Shown here: positions 1-6,363 of the stretch, piece by piece
Position numbering within the stretch: the stretch's first letter is position 1
How the letters are laid out: the number at the start of each line of letters is the position of its first letter
Made by a program: the position numbers and the translations under genes
Notes under the pieces: model-generated
What the model was told of the DNA's origin: nothing
What the model saw: the letters and a program-made list of their open reading frames with translations, nothing else
Databases searched by the model: none
NCBI GenBank assembly: GCA_938018155.1
Contig: CALIIG010000150.1
Coordinates: 1 to 12,315, forward strand
Source: an uncultured Prevotella sp.
GTDB lineage: Bacteria; Bacteroidota; Bacteroidia; Bacteroidales; Bacteroidaceae
DNA length: 12,315 nt
Direction: 5' to 3'

Positions 1-54
1 AATGTGTAAAAAATGCCGATTCCATCGCGAAAAGATGCCGAATTCTTCATATGA

Positions 55-62
55 TAGTTTTG
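55..62 (+). promoter_or_regulatory. Candidate -7 element for the S41 peptidase gene
   Basis: TAGTTTTG fits the Bacteroidota -7 consensus TAnnTTTG. It lies 124 bases before the ATG, so the leader would be about 115 bases long. No TTTG-like -33 box is present at the usual 19-21 base spacing, so this may be a chance match in AT-rich DNA. Bases 1-186 otherwise hold nothing I can support. Confidence 0.25.
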
Positions 63-186
63 AAAAGAATATGTGCGTCTGATTAAACTGGTATTCTGAA
101 CAACTTGTTTCGTCGGACGTTCAGAGCATGGAACAGGCATTAATTTTACAGACAGTAAACAACATTATATAATAGGGAAGCATACA

Positions 187-1809
187 ATGAACCGGCAAAT
201 CCACACCATAAGAAAGTCTTCAGATGCTATTCTGAAGGCTATTTTCAGTTCTTTTTTTAGTGTTTTCATGCTTGTGCCGATGCAGGCACAGGACAGTTTC
301 GACTTTAGTACGAAGTCGCCATTGCGTAAATTGCAGATGGCTGAGATGGCAATCAGCAAACTTTACGTCGATACCGTTAATGAACAAAACCTTGTAGAGA
401 ACGGCATCAGAGGCATGTTGGAGAAGCTCGACCCTCATTCGTCGTATACAACAGCCCGCGAAACCAAAGCCATGACCGAGTCGTTGAACGGCAGTTTCGA
501 AGGAATCGGCGTACAATTCAATATGCAGGAAGATACCCTTATCGTCATACAGACCATTACAAATGGCCCTTCTGAGAAGGTGGGTATACAAGCAGGCGAC
601 CGCATTGTGGCTGTAAACGATACGGCAATAGCCGGCGTAAAGATGTCGAAAGAGGAAATCATGAAGCGGCTTCGAGGACCTAAAGGTACCCGGGTAAGGC
701 TTACAATTATACGTCGTGGCATTGGTGAGCGTCTTACTTTTGTGGTTACTCGTGATAAAATTCCAGTGAAAACGCTCGATGCCTGGTATATGATTAAGCC
801 GGGAACAGGATATATTCGCATAGGCTCGTTTGGAGCAACAACGTACGATGAGTTCATGAAGGCTGTTAATGACCTGCGTGCACAGGGTATGAATGACCTT
901 GTTTTGGACCTCGAAGACAACGGCGGGGGATACCTTCAGGCCGCTGTTCAGGTTGCCAATGAGTTCTTAAAGCGCGGCGATTTAATTGTTTACACCGAAG
1001 GAAGACGCTTTCCAAGGCAAGACTATAAGGCGCAGGGAAACGGACGATTACAGAATGGAAAGGTTACCGTTCTGGTGAACGAGTTCACCGCTTCGGCTGC
1101 CGAGATTGTTACAGGAGCCTTGCAGGATCAGGACCGTGCGTTGGTAGTGGGACGTCGTTCTTTTGGTAAGGGGCTTGTACAACGCCCTATCGACTTCCCC
1201 GACGGGAGCATGATGCGGCTCACCATCGCCCATTATTATACTCCTTCAGGTCGTTGTATTCAGAAGTTTTATAAGAAAGGTGACAAGAAAGACTACGAAA
1301 TGGAGCTTGATCAACGCTATAAACATGGCGAGCTTTACTCGGCCGACTCCATCCATTTCGCCGATTCGTTGAAGTATTATACGCTTCGTCGCCATCGCAC
1401 TGTGTATGGAGGGGGTGGTATTATGCCCGATGTATTTGTACCTTTAGACACTACTTTGGTTACCACTTACATGCGAAACCTGGCTGCCAAGGGCATTGTG
1501 ATCAGTGCAAACTTACGGTACGTCGACAACAACAGAAAACAATTGAAGAAACGTTATCCTGAGTTCCAGAGCTTTCTAAACGGTTTTGAAGTGCCCCGTA
1601 CGCTTATCGATGAAATTGTTGCCGAAGGCAAGAAACAAAAGGTAGAACCCAGGGATGAGGCCGAAATGAAACGAACGCTGCCTTATATGCGCACACAGCT
1701 TAAGGCTCTTGTGGCTCGTGACCTTTGGAATATGAGCGAATACTTCCAAATTATAAACAGTTTGAATCCTATTTTACAAAAGGCTTTGGAACAGAATGGT
1801 AGCAAATAG
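187..1809 (+). CDS. S41 family carboxyl-terminal processing peptidase (CtpA/Prc-like)
   Basis: A periplasmic serine protease that trims or degrades envelope proteins from their C-termini. The 540-residue product begins with a basic stretch and a hydrophobic segment (about residues 17-33) ending in PMQAQ, which looks like a signal peptide. A PDZ domain follows at about 98-190 (GIGVQF, then GIQAGDRIVAVND). The protease core shows TASAAE with Ser303, SFGKG with Lys328, and Gln332; the 25- and 4-residue spacings match the Ser-Lys-Gln triad known for Bacillus CtpB. GGGIMPDV at 408-415 is also typical of the family. The 100-residue C-terminal extension is common in Bacteroidota members. The ATG is preceded by a weak purine stretch (GGGAAG). 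It is the only plus-strand gene and converges on ybeY. Physiological substrates cannot be read from sequence. The family call is firm; the exact paralogue name is not. Confidence 0.95.
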   Translation: MNRQIHTIRKSSDAILKAIFSSFFSVFMLVPMQAQDSFDFSTKSPLRKLQMAEMAISKLYVDTVNEQNLVENGIRGMLEKLDPHSSYTTARETKAMTESLNGSFEGIGVQFNMQEDTLIVIQTITNGPSEKVGIQAGDRIVAVNDTAIAGVKMSKEEIMKRLRGPKGTRVRLTIIRRGIGERLTFVVTRDKIPVKTLDAWYMIKPGTGYIRIGSFGATTYDEFMKAVNDLRAQGMNDLVLDLEDNGGGYLQAAVQVANEFLKRGDLIVYTEGRRFPRQDYKAQGNGRLQNGKVTVLVNEFTASAAEIVTGALQDQDRALVVGRRSFGKGLVQRPIDFPDGSMMRLTIAHYYTPSGRCIQKFYKKGDKKDYEMELDQRYKHGELYSADSIHFADSLKYYTLRRHRTVYGGGGIMPDVFVPLDTTLVTTYMRNLAAKGIVISANLRYVDNNRKQLKKRYPEFQSFLNGFEVPRTLIDEIVAEGKKQKVEPRDEAEMKRTLPYMRTQLKALVARDLWNMSEYFQIINSLNPILQKALEQNGSK

Positions 1810-1832
1810 CATTTGCCGTCTACCATAATTAT

Positions 1833-1854
1833 ATCTCCTTTATATAAAGGAGAT
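1833..1854. repeat. Perfect 22-bp palindrome after the S41 peptidase gene
   Basis: The two halves, ATCTCCTTTAT and ATAAAGGAGAT, are exact reverse complements with no spacer. It starts 24 bases after the stop codon of the plus-strand gene. As RNA it could fold into a hairpin, but no U-tract follows, so it is not a standard intrinsic terminator. It could protect the mRNA 3' end, or be a dimeric protein-binding site. Confidence 0.7.
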
Positions 1855-1860
1855 GACATG

Positions 1861-1905
1861 AAATAAAAGCGGCCGCACTCCCCATCTGTCAGAAGTGTGG
1901 CCGCT
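1861..1905 (-). terminator. Rho-independent terminator, probably for the ybeY operon
   Basis: Arms AGCGGCCGCACT (1868-1879) and AGTGTGGCCGCT (1894-1905) pair over 12 bp with one mismatched position (C-A read on the minus strand, G-U on the plus), around a 14-base loop. Read on the minus strand the stem is followed by TTTTATTT, a fair U-tract. It lies about 225 bases beyond the ybeY stop. On the plus strand no U-tract follows, although the hairpin could still block converging transcription from the peptidase gene. Confidence 0.6.
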
Positions 1906-1951
1906 GTATGTTGTCAGCGTAAATCGAATACTCTTAAAAATAAACAGAAAG

Positions 1952-1982
1952 CTTTTGAAAAGTTCTCATCAAACTTCAAAAG
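1952..1982. repeat. Bulged inverted repeat in the convergent gap
   Basis: CTTTTGAA, a two-A bulge and GTT (1952-1964) pair with AACTTCAAAAG (1972-1982), giving an 11-bp stem with a 7-base loop. It sits in the 3' flank of ybeY and could act as a transcript-end structure. No other support for a function is visible. Confidence 0.4.
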
Positions 1983-1997
1983 AAGCAGGACAATCCC

Positions 1998-2085
1998 TCT
2001 TGTTAATCTACGCCAAATAGCTTGTAAGCTAATGCAATATTTCTTGTTAATCTACACCAAATAGCTTGTGGACTACCGCAATATT
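1998..2085. repeat. 44-bp tandem duplication in the S41/ybeY intergenic region
   Basis: Copy 1 (1998-2041) and copy 2 (2042-2085) are adjacent and match at 38 of 44 positions. The first 28 bases, beginning TCTTGTTAATCTAC, are nearly invariant, and the differences cluster in bases 29-36. A short, weaker third start (CCTTGTAAAATAC) follows at 2086. Together with the palindrome and hairpins this fills the 1810-2128 gap; I see no coding potential there. Confidence 0.8.
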
Positions 2086-2128
2086 CCTTGTAAAATACGG
2101 AGAAATTAAAACAGAGTGATGAAAAGAA

Positions 2129-2566
2129 CTACGCATTGTTTGCTGCTTCCATCTCACGAAGCAGGTCGAGAGCCTTGTTTTCGTTCGCCTCCATCACCTC
2201 ACGCTCGCCGGGTCCCTTGTCATTTATGCCACACAAATGGAGCACACCGTGGATAATTACGCGGTTAAGCTCGTCTTCATAACGCTTGTTAAACAGTTCG
2301 GCATTAGTGCGAACGGTGTCCAATGATATAACAATGTCACCGTTTATAACCTTACCTTCGTCGTAATCGAACGTAATAACGTCGGTATAATAATCGTGTC
2401 CAAGATACTGCTTATTGACCTCGAGAATCTTCTCATCGTTTACAAACATGTAGCCAATTTCGCCTACACTTCTTCCGTGTGTGGCGGCTACGGCCTTTAT
2501 CCACGCCGTAGTTTCCCTGTGTTTAATGGCTGGCATGCCAATGCCATCAGCCTGATATGTAATCAT
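2129..2566 (-). CDS. ybeY: Endoribonuclease YbeY (rRNA maturation factor)
   Basis: A zinc-dependent RNase needed for 16S rRNA 3'-end processing and ribosome quality control. The 145-residue protein carries the family block YLGHDYYTDVITFDY (54-68) and the metal motif HGVLHLCGIND (106-116). His106 and His110 are the first two ligands. The position normally held by the third histidine (HxxxHxxxxxH) is Asp116 here. I believe Bacteroidota homologues often have Asp at this site, so it is more likely a lineage variant than a loss, but I cannot check that here. The ATG follows an A/T-rich leader without a Shine-Dalgarno sequence. It is the last gene of a likely ruvB-coaD-ybeY operon, 124 bases after coaD, and no TAnnTTTG element lies in that gap. 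Confidence 0.95.
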   Translation of the reverse strand: MITYQADGIGMPAIKHRETTAWIKAVAATHGRSVGEIGYMFVNDEKILEVNKQYLGHDYYTDVITFDYDEGKVINGDIVISLDTVRTNAELFNKRYEDELNRVIIHGVLHLCGINDKGPGEREVMEANENKALDLLREMEAANNA

Positions 2567-2596
2567 ATTTTATTGATTTTGCACCTTTTTCAGTGC

Positions 2597-2702
2597 TTCT
2601 TTTTACCCTTTTACTTCCTTACCCTTTTGCTTTTACGCCGCTGGTTTTAATTCTTTATTTTTTTAATTCTTTAATCCCACACCGCGCTTTTTACTCTTTT
2701 AC
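2597..2702. repeat. Low-complexity purine (GTAAAA) repeat between coaD and ybeY
   Basis: TTTTAC (GTAAAA on the coding strand) occurs five times, at 2601, 2609, 2631, 2689 and 2697. In addition TTTTAATTCTTTA is repeated exactly at 2645-2657 and 2661-2673. On the transcribed strand this is an almost unbroken purine-rich spacer. The repeats reach into the end of coaD and include its stop codon. It could be a slipped-strand-prone spacer or affect ybeY translation; neither is shown. Confidence 0.6.
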
Positions 2703-3176
2703 CGTTTTGCCTTTTTTGCCTTTCGGCACCATCCAGCTTACATCCTTATGGAAATAAGCCAGCTGTCGCACGGCCGAGGAGGATATGGATGCCATCGAGG
2801 GGTTGGCATAAAGCAATAACGTTTCAATGCCTGTCATGCTACGGTTCAGCTCTGCCTGTTCACGCTCGTATTCAAAATCCCTTATCGACCTCACCCCTTT
2901 GACAATAAATGCCGCCCGTTCGCGTTTGGCGAGGTCGACAGCAAGGTCAGTAAAGCCCACAATTTTTACGCGGTTATCGCCCTCGTACAGGCTTCTGACA
3001 GCCTCTATACGCTCTTCGGCCGATAACATGCTACGTTTTTCAGGATTTATGCCCACGCCAATAACGATGCGTCCAAACAGTTTTAGCACCCGTTCTACAA
3101 TATCGGCATGGCCGATGGTAAACGGGTCGAACGAGCCTACAAACAGTGCTGTGCGTGTGTTGTTTTCCTCTTTCAT
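2691..3176 (-). CDS. coaD: Phosphopantetheine adenylyltransferase (CoaD)
   Basis: Makes dephospho-CoA from 4'-phosphopantetheine and ATP, the penultimate step of CoA synthesis, in the cytoplasm. The 161-residue length is normal. The nucleotidyltransferase signature GSFDPFTIGH (14-23) contains the TxGH motif (Thr20-His23). KGVRSIRDFEYE (93-104) is the substrate-binding block, and ISSS (131-134) is the second nucleotide-binding motif. The tail after residue 150 is lysine-rich (KGKKGKTVKE) and is encoded by the start of the GTAAAA repeat, so its length may vary between strains. The gene starts 81 bases after ruvB. I see no separate -7 element, so co-transcription with ruvB is likely despite a weak hairpin between them. 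Confidence 0.97.
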   Translation of the reverse strand: MKEENNTRTALFVGSFDPFTIGHADIVERVLKLFGRIVIGVGINPEKRSMLSAEERIEAVRSLYEGDNRVKIVGFTDLAVDLAKRERAAFIVKGVRSIRDFEYEREQAELNRSMTGIETLLLYANPSMASISSSAVRQLAYFHKDVSWMVPKGKKGKTVKE

Positions 3177-3225
3177 TGCAGTTTTGGCTTATTTTCGGGT
3201 TGAATAATTACAATCTACTTTCTCT

Positions 3226-3249
3226 AAAAGCCTGTTGAGTAAGGCTCTT
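3226..3249 (-). terminator. Weak hairpin between ruvB and coaD
   Basis: On the minus strand AAGAGCCT and AGGCTTTT form an 8-bp stem with one G-U pair and an 8-base loop. The stem starts 8 bases past the ruvB stop. The last four bases are U, but AGAGAAAG follows directly, so any terminator would be weak or leaky. Partial read-through into coaD is the likelier outcome. Confidence 0.3.
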
Positions 3250-3257
3250 CAGACTTG

Positions 3258-4289
3258 TCAGAACAGCTCTTGCTGCATGATATTGCTGGCGTATGGGTTG
3301 CGACCGAGGTGCTCGTAGGCCAGCGGGGTCACCATTCGGCCGCGTAGAGTGCGCTTAATAAAGCCCTCCATGATAAGGAATGGCTCGTAAACGTCCTCTA
3401 CTGTACCCGAGTCTTCGCCGATGGCTGTGGCGATAGTGGATATACCTACCGGGCCACCGCGGAACTTATCTATTATGGTAAGCAGTATCTTATTGTCGAT
3501 TTCGTCCAGTCCGTACGAATCGATGTTCAGCGCACTTAACGATAATTGCGCGATGTCGTTGGTGATAGTGCCGTTGCCTTTCACCTGTGCAAAGTCGCGA
3601 ACCCGACGTAACAGTCCGTTCGCTATACGCGGCGTGCCACGGCTCCGTCGGCTAATTTCTATGGCAGCAGCCTCTTCTATGGGCACCTTCATGAGGCGGG
3701 CCGAACGCCTGATAATGCGTTGGAGCGTATCAGGGTTATAGTATTCGAGGTGCATATTGATGCCAAAACGCGCCCTTAATGGTGCCGTGAGCATGCCCGA
3801 ACGCGTTGTAGCACCAATGAGCGTAAAGGGATTCAGGTCTATTTGTATTGAACGCGCTGATGGTCCCTTGTCAATCATGATGTCGATACGGTAGTCTTCC
3901 ATGGCCGAATACAGGTATTCTTCCACCACAGGCTGCAACCGGTGAATCTCGTCTATGAAGAGAACGTCGTTGGGTTCAAGCGAAGTGAGGATGCCTGCCA
4001 AATCGCCGGGCTTGTCCAAAATAGGGCCACTCGTAATCTTAAAACCCACTCCAAGCTCGTTGGCTATGATGTTGCTGAGCGTGGTTTTGCCCAGCCCCGG
4101 GGGGCCGTAAAGCAGTGTATGGTCGAGCGGTTCACCACGATATTTGGCAGCTTCAACAAATACGCGCAGGTTTTCAACCACATTTTTCTGGCCGTTAAAG
4201 TCGTCGAAGCGCAGCGGTCGCAGCGCGTTCTCAAACTCTTTCTCGTCTTTGCTGATATGCTCTTCCCTTATATCGAAATTGTCGTTCAT
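3258..4289 (-). CDS. ruvB: Holliday junction branch migration ATPase RuvB
   Basis: The hexameric motor that, with RuvA, drives branch migration of Holliday junctions in recombination repair. At 343 residues it is full length. Visible are Walker A GPPGLGKT (62-69), Walker B LFIDEIHR (110-117), sensor 1 GATTR (159-163), the arginine-finger region LRARFG (171-176) and sensor 2 GTPRIAN (218-224). The C-terminal winged helix includes [10 protein letters not shown] and ends in [15 protein letters not shown]. No ruvA or ruvC is adjacent, which is common in Bacteroidota. The ATG lies about 28 bases downstream of a good -7 element, so ruvB is probably the first gene of a ruvB-coaD-ybeY transcript. Confidence 0.98.
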   Translation of the reverse strand: MNDNFDIREEHISKDEKEFENALRPLRFDDFNGQKNVVENLRVFVEAAKYRGEPLDHTLLYGPPGLGKTTLSNIIANELGVGFKITSGPILDKPGDLAGILTSLEPNDVLFIDEIHRLQPVVEEYLYSAMEDYRIDIMIDKGPSARSIQIDLNPFTLIGATTRSGMLTAPLRARFGINMHLEYYNPDTLQRIIRRSARLMKVPIEEAAAIEISRRSRGTPRIANGLLRRVRDFAQVKGNGTITNDIAQLSLSALNIDSYGLDEIDNKILLTIIDKFRGGPVGISTIATAIGEDSGTVEDVYEPFLIMEGFIKRTLRGRMVTPLAYEHLGRNPYASNIMQQELF

Positions 4290-4316
4290 GCCAATTCGTA
4301 TTCCTGTTGTTTATTG

Positions 4317-4324
4317 CAAAGTTA
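4317..4324 (-). promoter_or_regulatory. Candidate ruvB promoter (-7 element)
   Basis: Read on the minus strand, TAACTTTG followed by C matches TAnnTTTG and sits 28 bases before the ruvB ATG, after a T-rich stretch. No convincing TTTG -33 box is seen at the usual spacing. It is the best promoter candidate for the ruvB-coaD-ybeY set. Confidence 0.5.
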
Positions 4325-4451
4325 TAAAAAAAGCACGATATGTACCTTGTTTTCCCGAAAACGTTACAACTCTGAATAGCCTGCGCCTGCAGTTTGGTTA
4401 AATGCTTTTGTACAACAAGCCTTATAGAGTGTGCACAATATGTCCTTCTGT

Positions 4452-4622
4452 TCTGTACTTTTACCAGTGTTGTCGAAGGGCTTACGCTTATGTGGTTGTC
4501 GTTCGACGGCCGTCAGCAGCGCAGCTGACGGCCGTCACACCCATTGTTCGACGGCCGCCGTACGCGTTGCTGACGGCCGCCGAACAGTGAGCGTAACGCA
4601 GTGAAGAGGTTAGAAGTACAAA
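4452..4622. repeat. Foldback GC-rich repeat element (REP/MITE-like)
   Basis: Nested inverted repeats bracket a GC-rich core. The outer arms are TGTACTTTTACC (4454-4465) and GGTTAGAAGTACA (4608-4620). Next are TTACGCT (4482-4488) and AGCGTAA (4590-4596), then GTTCGACGGCCG (4501) against CGGCCGCCGAAC (ending 4585). The core is two tandem 45-bp units, 4501-4545 and 4546-4590, each with two GACGGCCG boxes. Unit 1 forms a perfect 13-bp stem (GACGGCCGTCAGC, 4505-4517, with 4524-4536) and a 6-base loop. Unit 2 forms a longer imperfect stem (4543-4588). No transposase or target-site duplication is visible. It occupies the dusB-ruvB gap; the remainder of 4325-4691 holds nothing I can support. Confidence 0.7.
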
Positions 4623-4684
4623 ATAAACGTTCTGAAATTACGCTTAAATCGCTTGGTCGCATCGGCATCATAGTTGCTACCATA

Positions 4685-4720
4685 AAAAGGAAAAAGCAAG
4701 CCCAAAAGCCTGCTTTTAAT
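4685..4720 (-). terminator. Rho-independent terminator of dusB
   Basis: On the minus strand AAAAGCAGGC (4717-4708) pairs with GCTTGCTTTT (4701-4692), with one mismatch and a 6-base loop. The stem runs into TTTTTCCTTTTT. It begins 54 bases after the dusB stop codon and separates dusB from the ruvB operon. Confidence 0.75.
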
Positions 4721-4771
4721 AAGTAAAATAAAATAACACAAACCGCCTATGTGAACAAACGTTAAAACAAT

Positions 4772-5788
4772 TCACTCTTTTGTCGCAGTTTGGCTTATGT
4801 TATAGTGTAATTGTTTGAGAATCAGCCTACAATCTTCCAATGTATTTGTTACGTCTTTTACTGTGTCAGCGCGCAATAATGCTATACGTGTTTGTTTAAA
4901 GTTAGGAATATTTTTGAATATCGGACTGGCTGCAAGGTGCCTCCTTGTATGCAGAATGCCTCTGTATTCATCAATGCGTTCAACGTTAATTTTCAGCTGT
5001 TCTTTTAGAATATCAATCTTTTCGTCAATGCTTAAAGGCTGTTCTTCCCTACCGATAAGATAGTTGTGCATATCCCTGAAAATCCATGGCTGTCCGAAAG
5101 TAGCCCGCCCAATCATCACCGCATCAACGCCATAGCGATCGAAAGCCATACGGGCTTGTTGAGGCGTTGTGATGTCGCCGTTGCCTATAATTGGGATATG
5201 GATGCGCGGATTACGCTTTACTTCACCAATCAAACTCCAGTCGGCCTCGCCCGTGTACATTTGTGCGCGCGTGCGTCCGTGTATGGTAAGCGCGCTGATA
5301 CCACAGTCCTGCAGCTGTTCGGCCAGCGTAGGGATAACCAGATTGTCGTTGTCCCATCCCAGCCTTGTCTTGGCCGTTACGGGCGTGTGTACCGCCTTCA
5401 CCACCTCTCGTGTAATGTCAAGCATCAGCGGTATGTTCTTAAGCAAACCAGATCCTGCACCTTTTCCGGCCACTTTTTTTACGGGACAACCGAAGTTGAG
5501 GTCGATTACATCGGGCCCGAACTGCTCAACCATGCGGGCTGCCTCAACCATTGAGTCGACGCTTTTGCCATAAATTTGTATGCCAACGGGGCGTTCAGTA
5601 TCGTCGATTACCATTTTTTTGAGGGTTGATGGTATGGCACGGATAATGGCATCGGCGGCTACAAACTCAGTGTATACCATTGCAGCACCGTAGCGTTTAC
5701 ATAATTTTCTGAAGCCTGTATCGGTTACGTCTTCCATAGGTGCCAGCAGTAAGGGGCGGTCTCCTAAGTCGGTATTTCCAATCTTCAT
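4772..5788 (-). CDS. dusB: tRNA-dihydrouridine synthase (DusB family)
   Basis: An FMN- and NADPH-dependent enzyme that reduces specific uridines in tRNA to dihydrouridine. The 338-residue TIM barrel begins with LLLAPMEDVTD (13-23). The catalytic cysteine is Cys101 in DLNFGCPVKKV (96-106). Lys140 (TAKTRLGW) and His170 (IHGRTRAQMYTG) fit the FMN and uridine pocket, GNGDI (202-206) and IGRATFGQPWIF (226-237) bind the flavin phosphate, and the C-terminal helical domain follows. The motif set suits the DusB group, but which tRNA position is modified cannot be decided from sequence. It has its own promoter, a hairpin leader and a terminator, so it is probably transcribed alone. Confidence 0.95.
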   Translation of the reverse strand: MKIGNTDLGDRPLLLAPMEDVTDTGFRKLCKRYGAAMVYTEFVAADAIIRAIPSTLKKMVIDDTERPVGIQIYGKSVDSMVEAARMVEQFGPDVIDLNFGCPVKKVAGKGAGSGLLKNIPLMLDITREVVKAVHTPVTAKTRLGWDNDNLVIPTLAEQLQDCGISALTIHGRTRAQMYTGEADWSLIGEVKRNPRIHIPIIGNGDITTPQQARMAFDRYGVDAVMIGRATFGQPWIFRDMHNYLIGREEQPLSIDEKIDILKEQLKINVERIDEYRGILHTRRHLAASPIFKNIPNFKQTRIALLRADTVKDVTNTLEDCRLILKQLHYNISQTATKE

Positions 5789-5812
5789 GATGTATGGTTA
5801 TATGAAAGGTGG

Positions 5813-5833
5813 CGTCCTCTTCATGAGAGGACG
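5813..5833 (-). promoter_or_regulatory. Stem-loop in the dusB leader
   Basis: CGTCCTCT and AGAGGACG form a perfect 8-bp stem with a 5-base loop. It lies just downstream of the dusB -7 element (5844-5851), so the RNA would start within a few bases of the stem. The ATG is 24 bases further on. No U-tract follows on the minus strand, so a 5'-end stabilising hairpin or leader control element fits better than a terminator. Confidence 0.5.
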
Positions 5834-5843
5834 GTTACAGAAG

Positions 5844-5851
5844 CAAATTTA
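5844..5851 (-). promoter_or_regulatory. Candidate dusB promoter (-7 element)
   Basis: Minus-strand TAAATTTG followed by C is a full match to TAnnTTTG, 55 bases before the dusB ATG. A partial -33-like TTCTG lies about 20 bases upstream, in the gap after the thioesterase stop codon. Confidence 0.5.
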
Positions 5852-5879
5852 AAGGGAAGAAAGGGGGAGGCAGAACAGT

Positions 5880-6302
5880 TTAATCCTTGTTCTCCTGTGG
5901 GTAAAACTTTGCGAAGGCACGGTCATATTCCTCCGAGTTTCCGAGCTTGCCGTTAATCAGGCACACCAGTTCGACGGTAGCCCGGCAGCATAATTTTTCG
6001 TCGCCCTTGCGCACAATGTCCTGATGAAACACGTATCTCAGTCCCCGTTTCTCAAGCCATAGGCGCGAGATAAACCAGTCGTCGCAGCGCAACGGCATTT
6101 TGTATTGCAGGTTCATGCGTGCTACAACGGCATCGATACCTTTGTCGTGCATTTTGCTGAAGCTAAGACCGGCGTACTTTAAAAAGCGGTGACGCGTATG
6201 CTCAAAATAATGAAGGTAGTTGGCATTGTTCACAATACCTTCGATGTCACACTCGTAATCGCGCACCTCCATTTCGGTTTCAAAAATATGTATTGCCATC
6301 AT
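5880..6302 (-). CDS. Hot-dog acyl-CoA thioesterase (4HBT/YbgC-like)
   Basis: A small single-domain hot-dog thioesterase that probably hydrolyses acyl-CoA or a related thioester. The 140 residues include RDYECDIEGIVNNANYLHYFEH (14-35 in this numbering), the classic loop and helix with the putative catalytic Asp19, followed by the central strand pattern to the C-terminus. The substrate cannot be assigned; housekeeping acyl-CoA clearance is a reasonable guess. I place the start at the ATG at 6302 (a second ATG follows at once). The reading frame stays open to a TTG at 6323, but the likely transcription start lies only a few bases before that TTG, and ATG gives the usual family N-terminus. It has its own promoter in the 61-base gap after dprA. 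Confidence 0.85.
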   Translation of the reverse strand: MMAIHIFETEMEVRDYECDIEGIVNNANYLHYFEHTRHRFLKYAGLSFSKMHDKGIDAVVARMNLQYKMPLRCDDWFISRLWLEKRGLRYVFHQDIVRKGDEKLCCRATVELVCLINGKLGNSEEYDRAFAKFYPQENKD

Positions 6303-6333
6303 TTTTGTTATGTTATTATTCAACTTTACGGTG

Positions 6334-6341
6334 CAAAGGTA
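6334..6341 (-). promoter_or_regulatory. Candidate promoter of the thioesterase gene (-7 element)
   Basis: Minus-strand TACCTTTG followed by C is a full TAnnTTTG match, 31 bases before the chosen ATG. A TTAG (3 of 4 to the TTTG -33 box) lies 22 bases upstream and overlaps the dprA stop codon. Confidence 0.6.
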
Positions 6342-6363
6342 CGAATTATCTTTCTTAAACGGT

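Noticed and set aside
2..82. Open frame at the left edge as the tail of an upstream gene
   Set aside because: Only 26 codons, no recognisable C-terminus, and all three plus frames close within about 85 bases.
1998..2085. 44-bp tandem repeat as a CRISPR remnant
   Set aside because: The copies abut with no spacer between them.
4402..4590. 62-codon plus-strand reading frame
   Set aside because: Much of it lies in the GC-rich foldback repeat, so its RRP/LTA-like repeats follow from the DNA repeat. There is no promoter-like element or recognisable domain.
4501..4590. Tandem palindromic units as a CRISPR array
   Set aside because: Only two units, no unique spacers of regular length, no cas genes. 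The units are themselves inverted repeats.
6303..6323. TTG start adding seven residues to the thioesterase
   Set aside because: It would sit almost at the predicted transcription start, and ATG at 6302 gives the usual family N-terminus.
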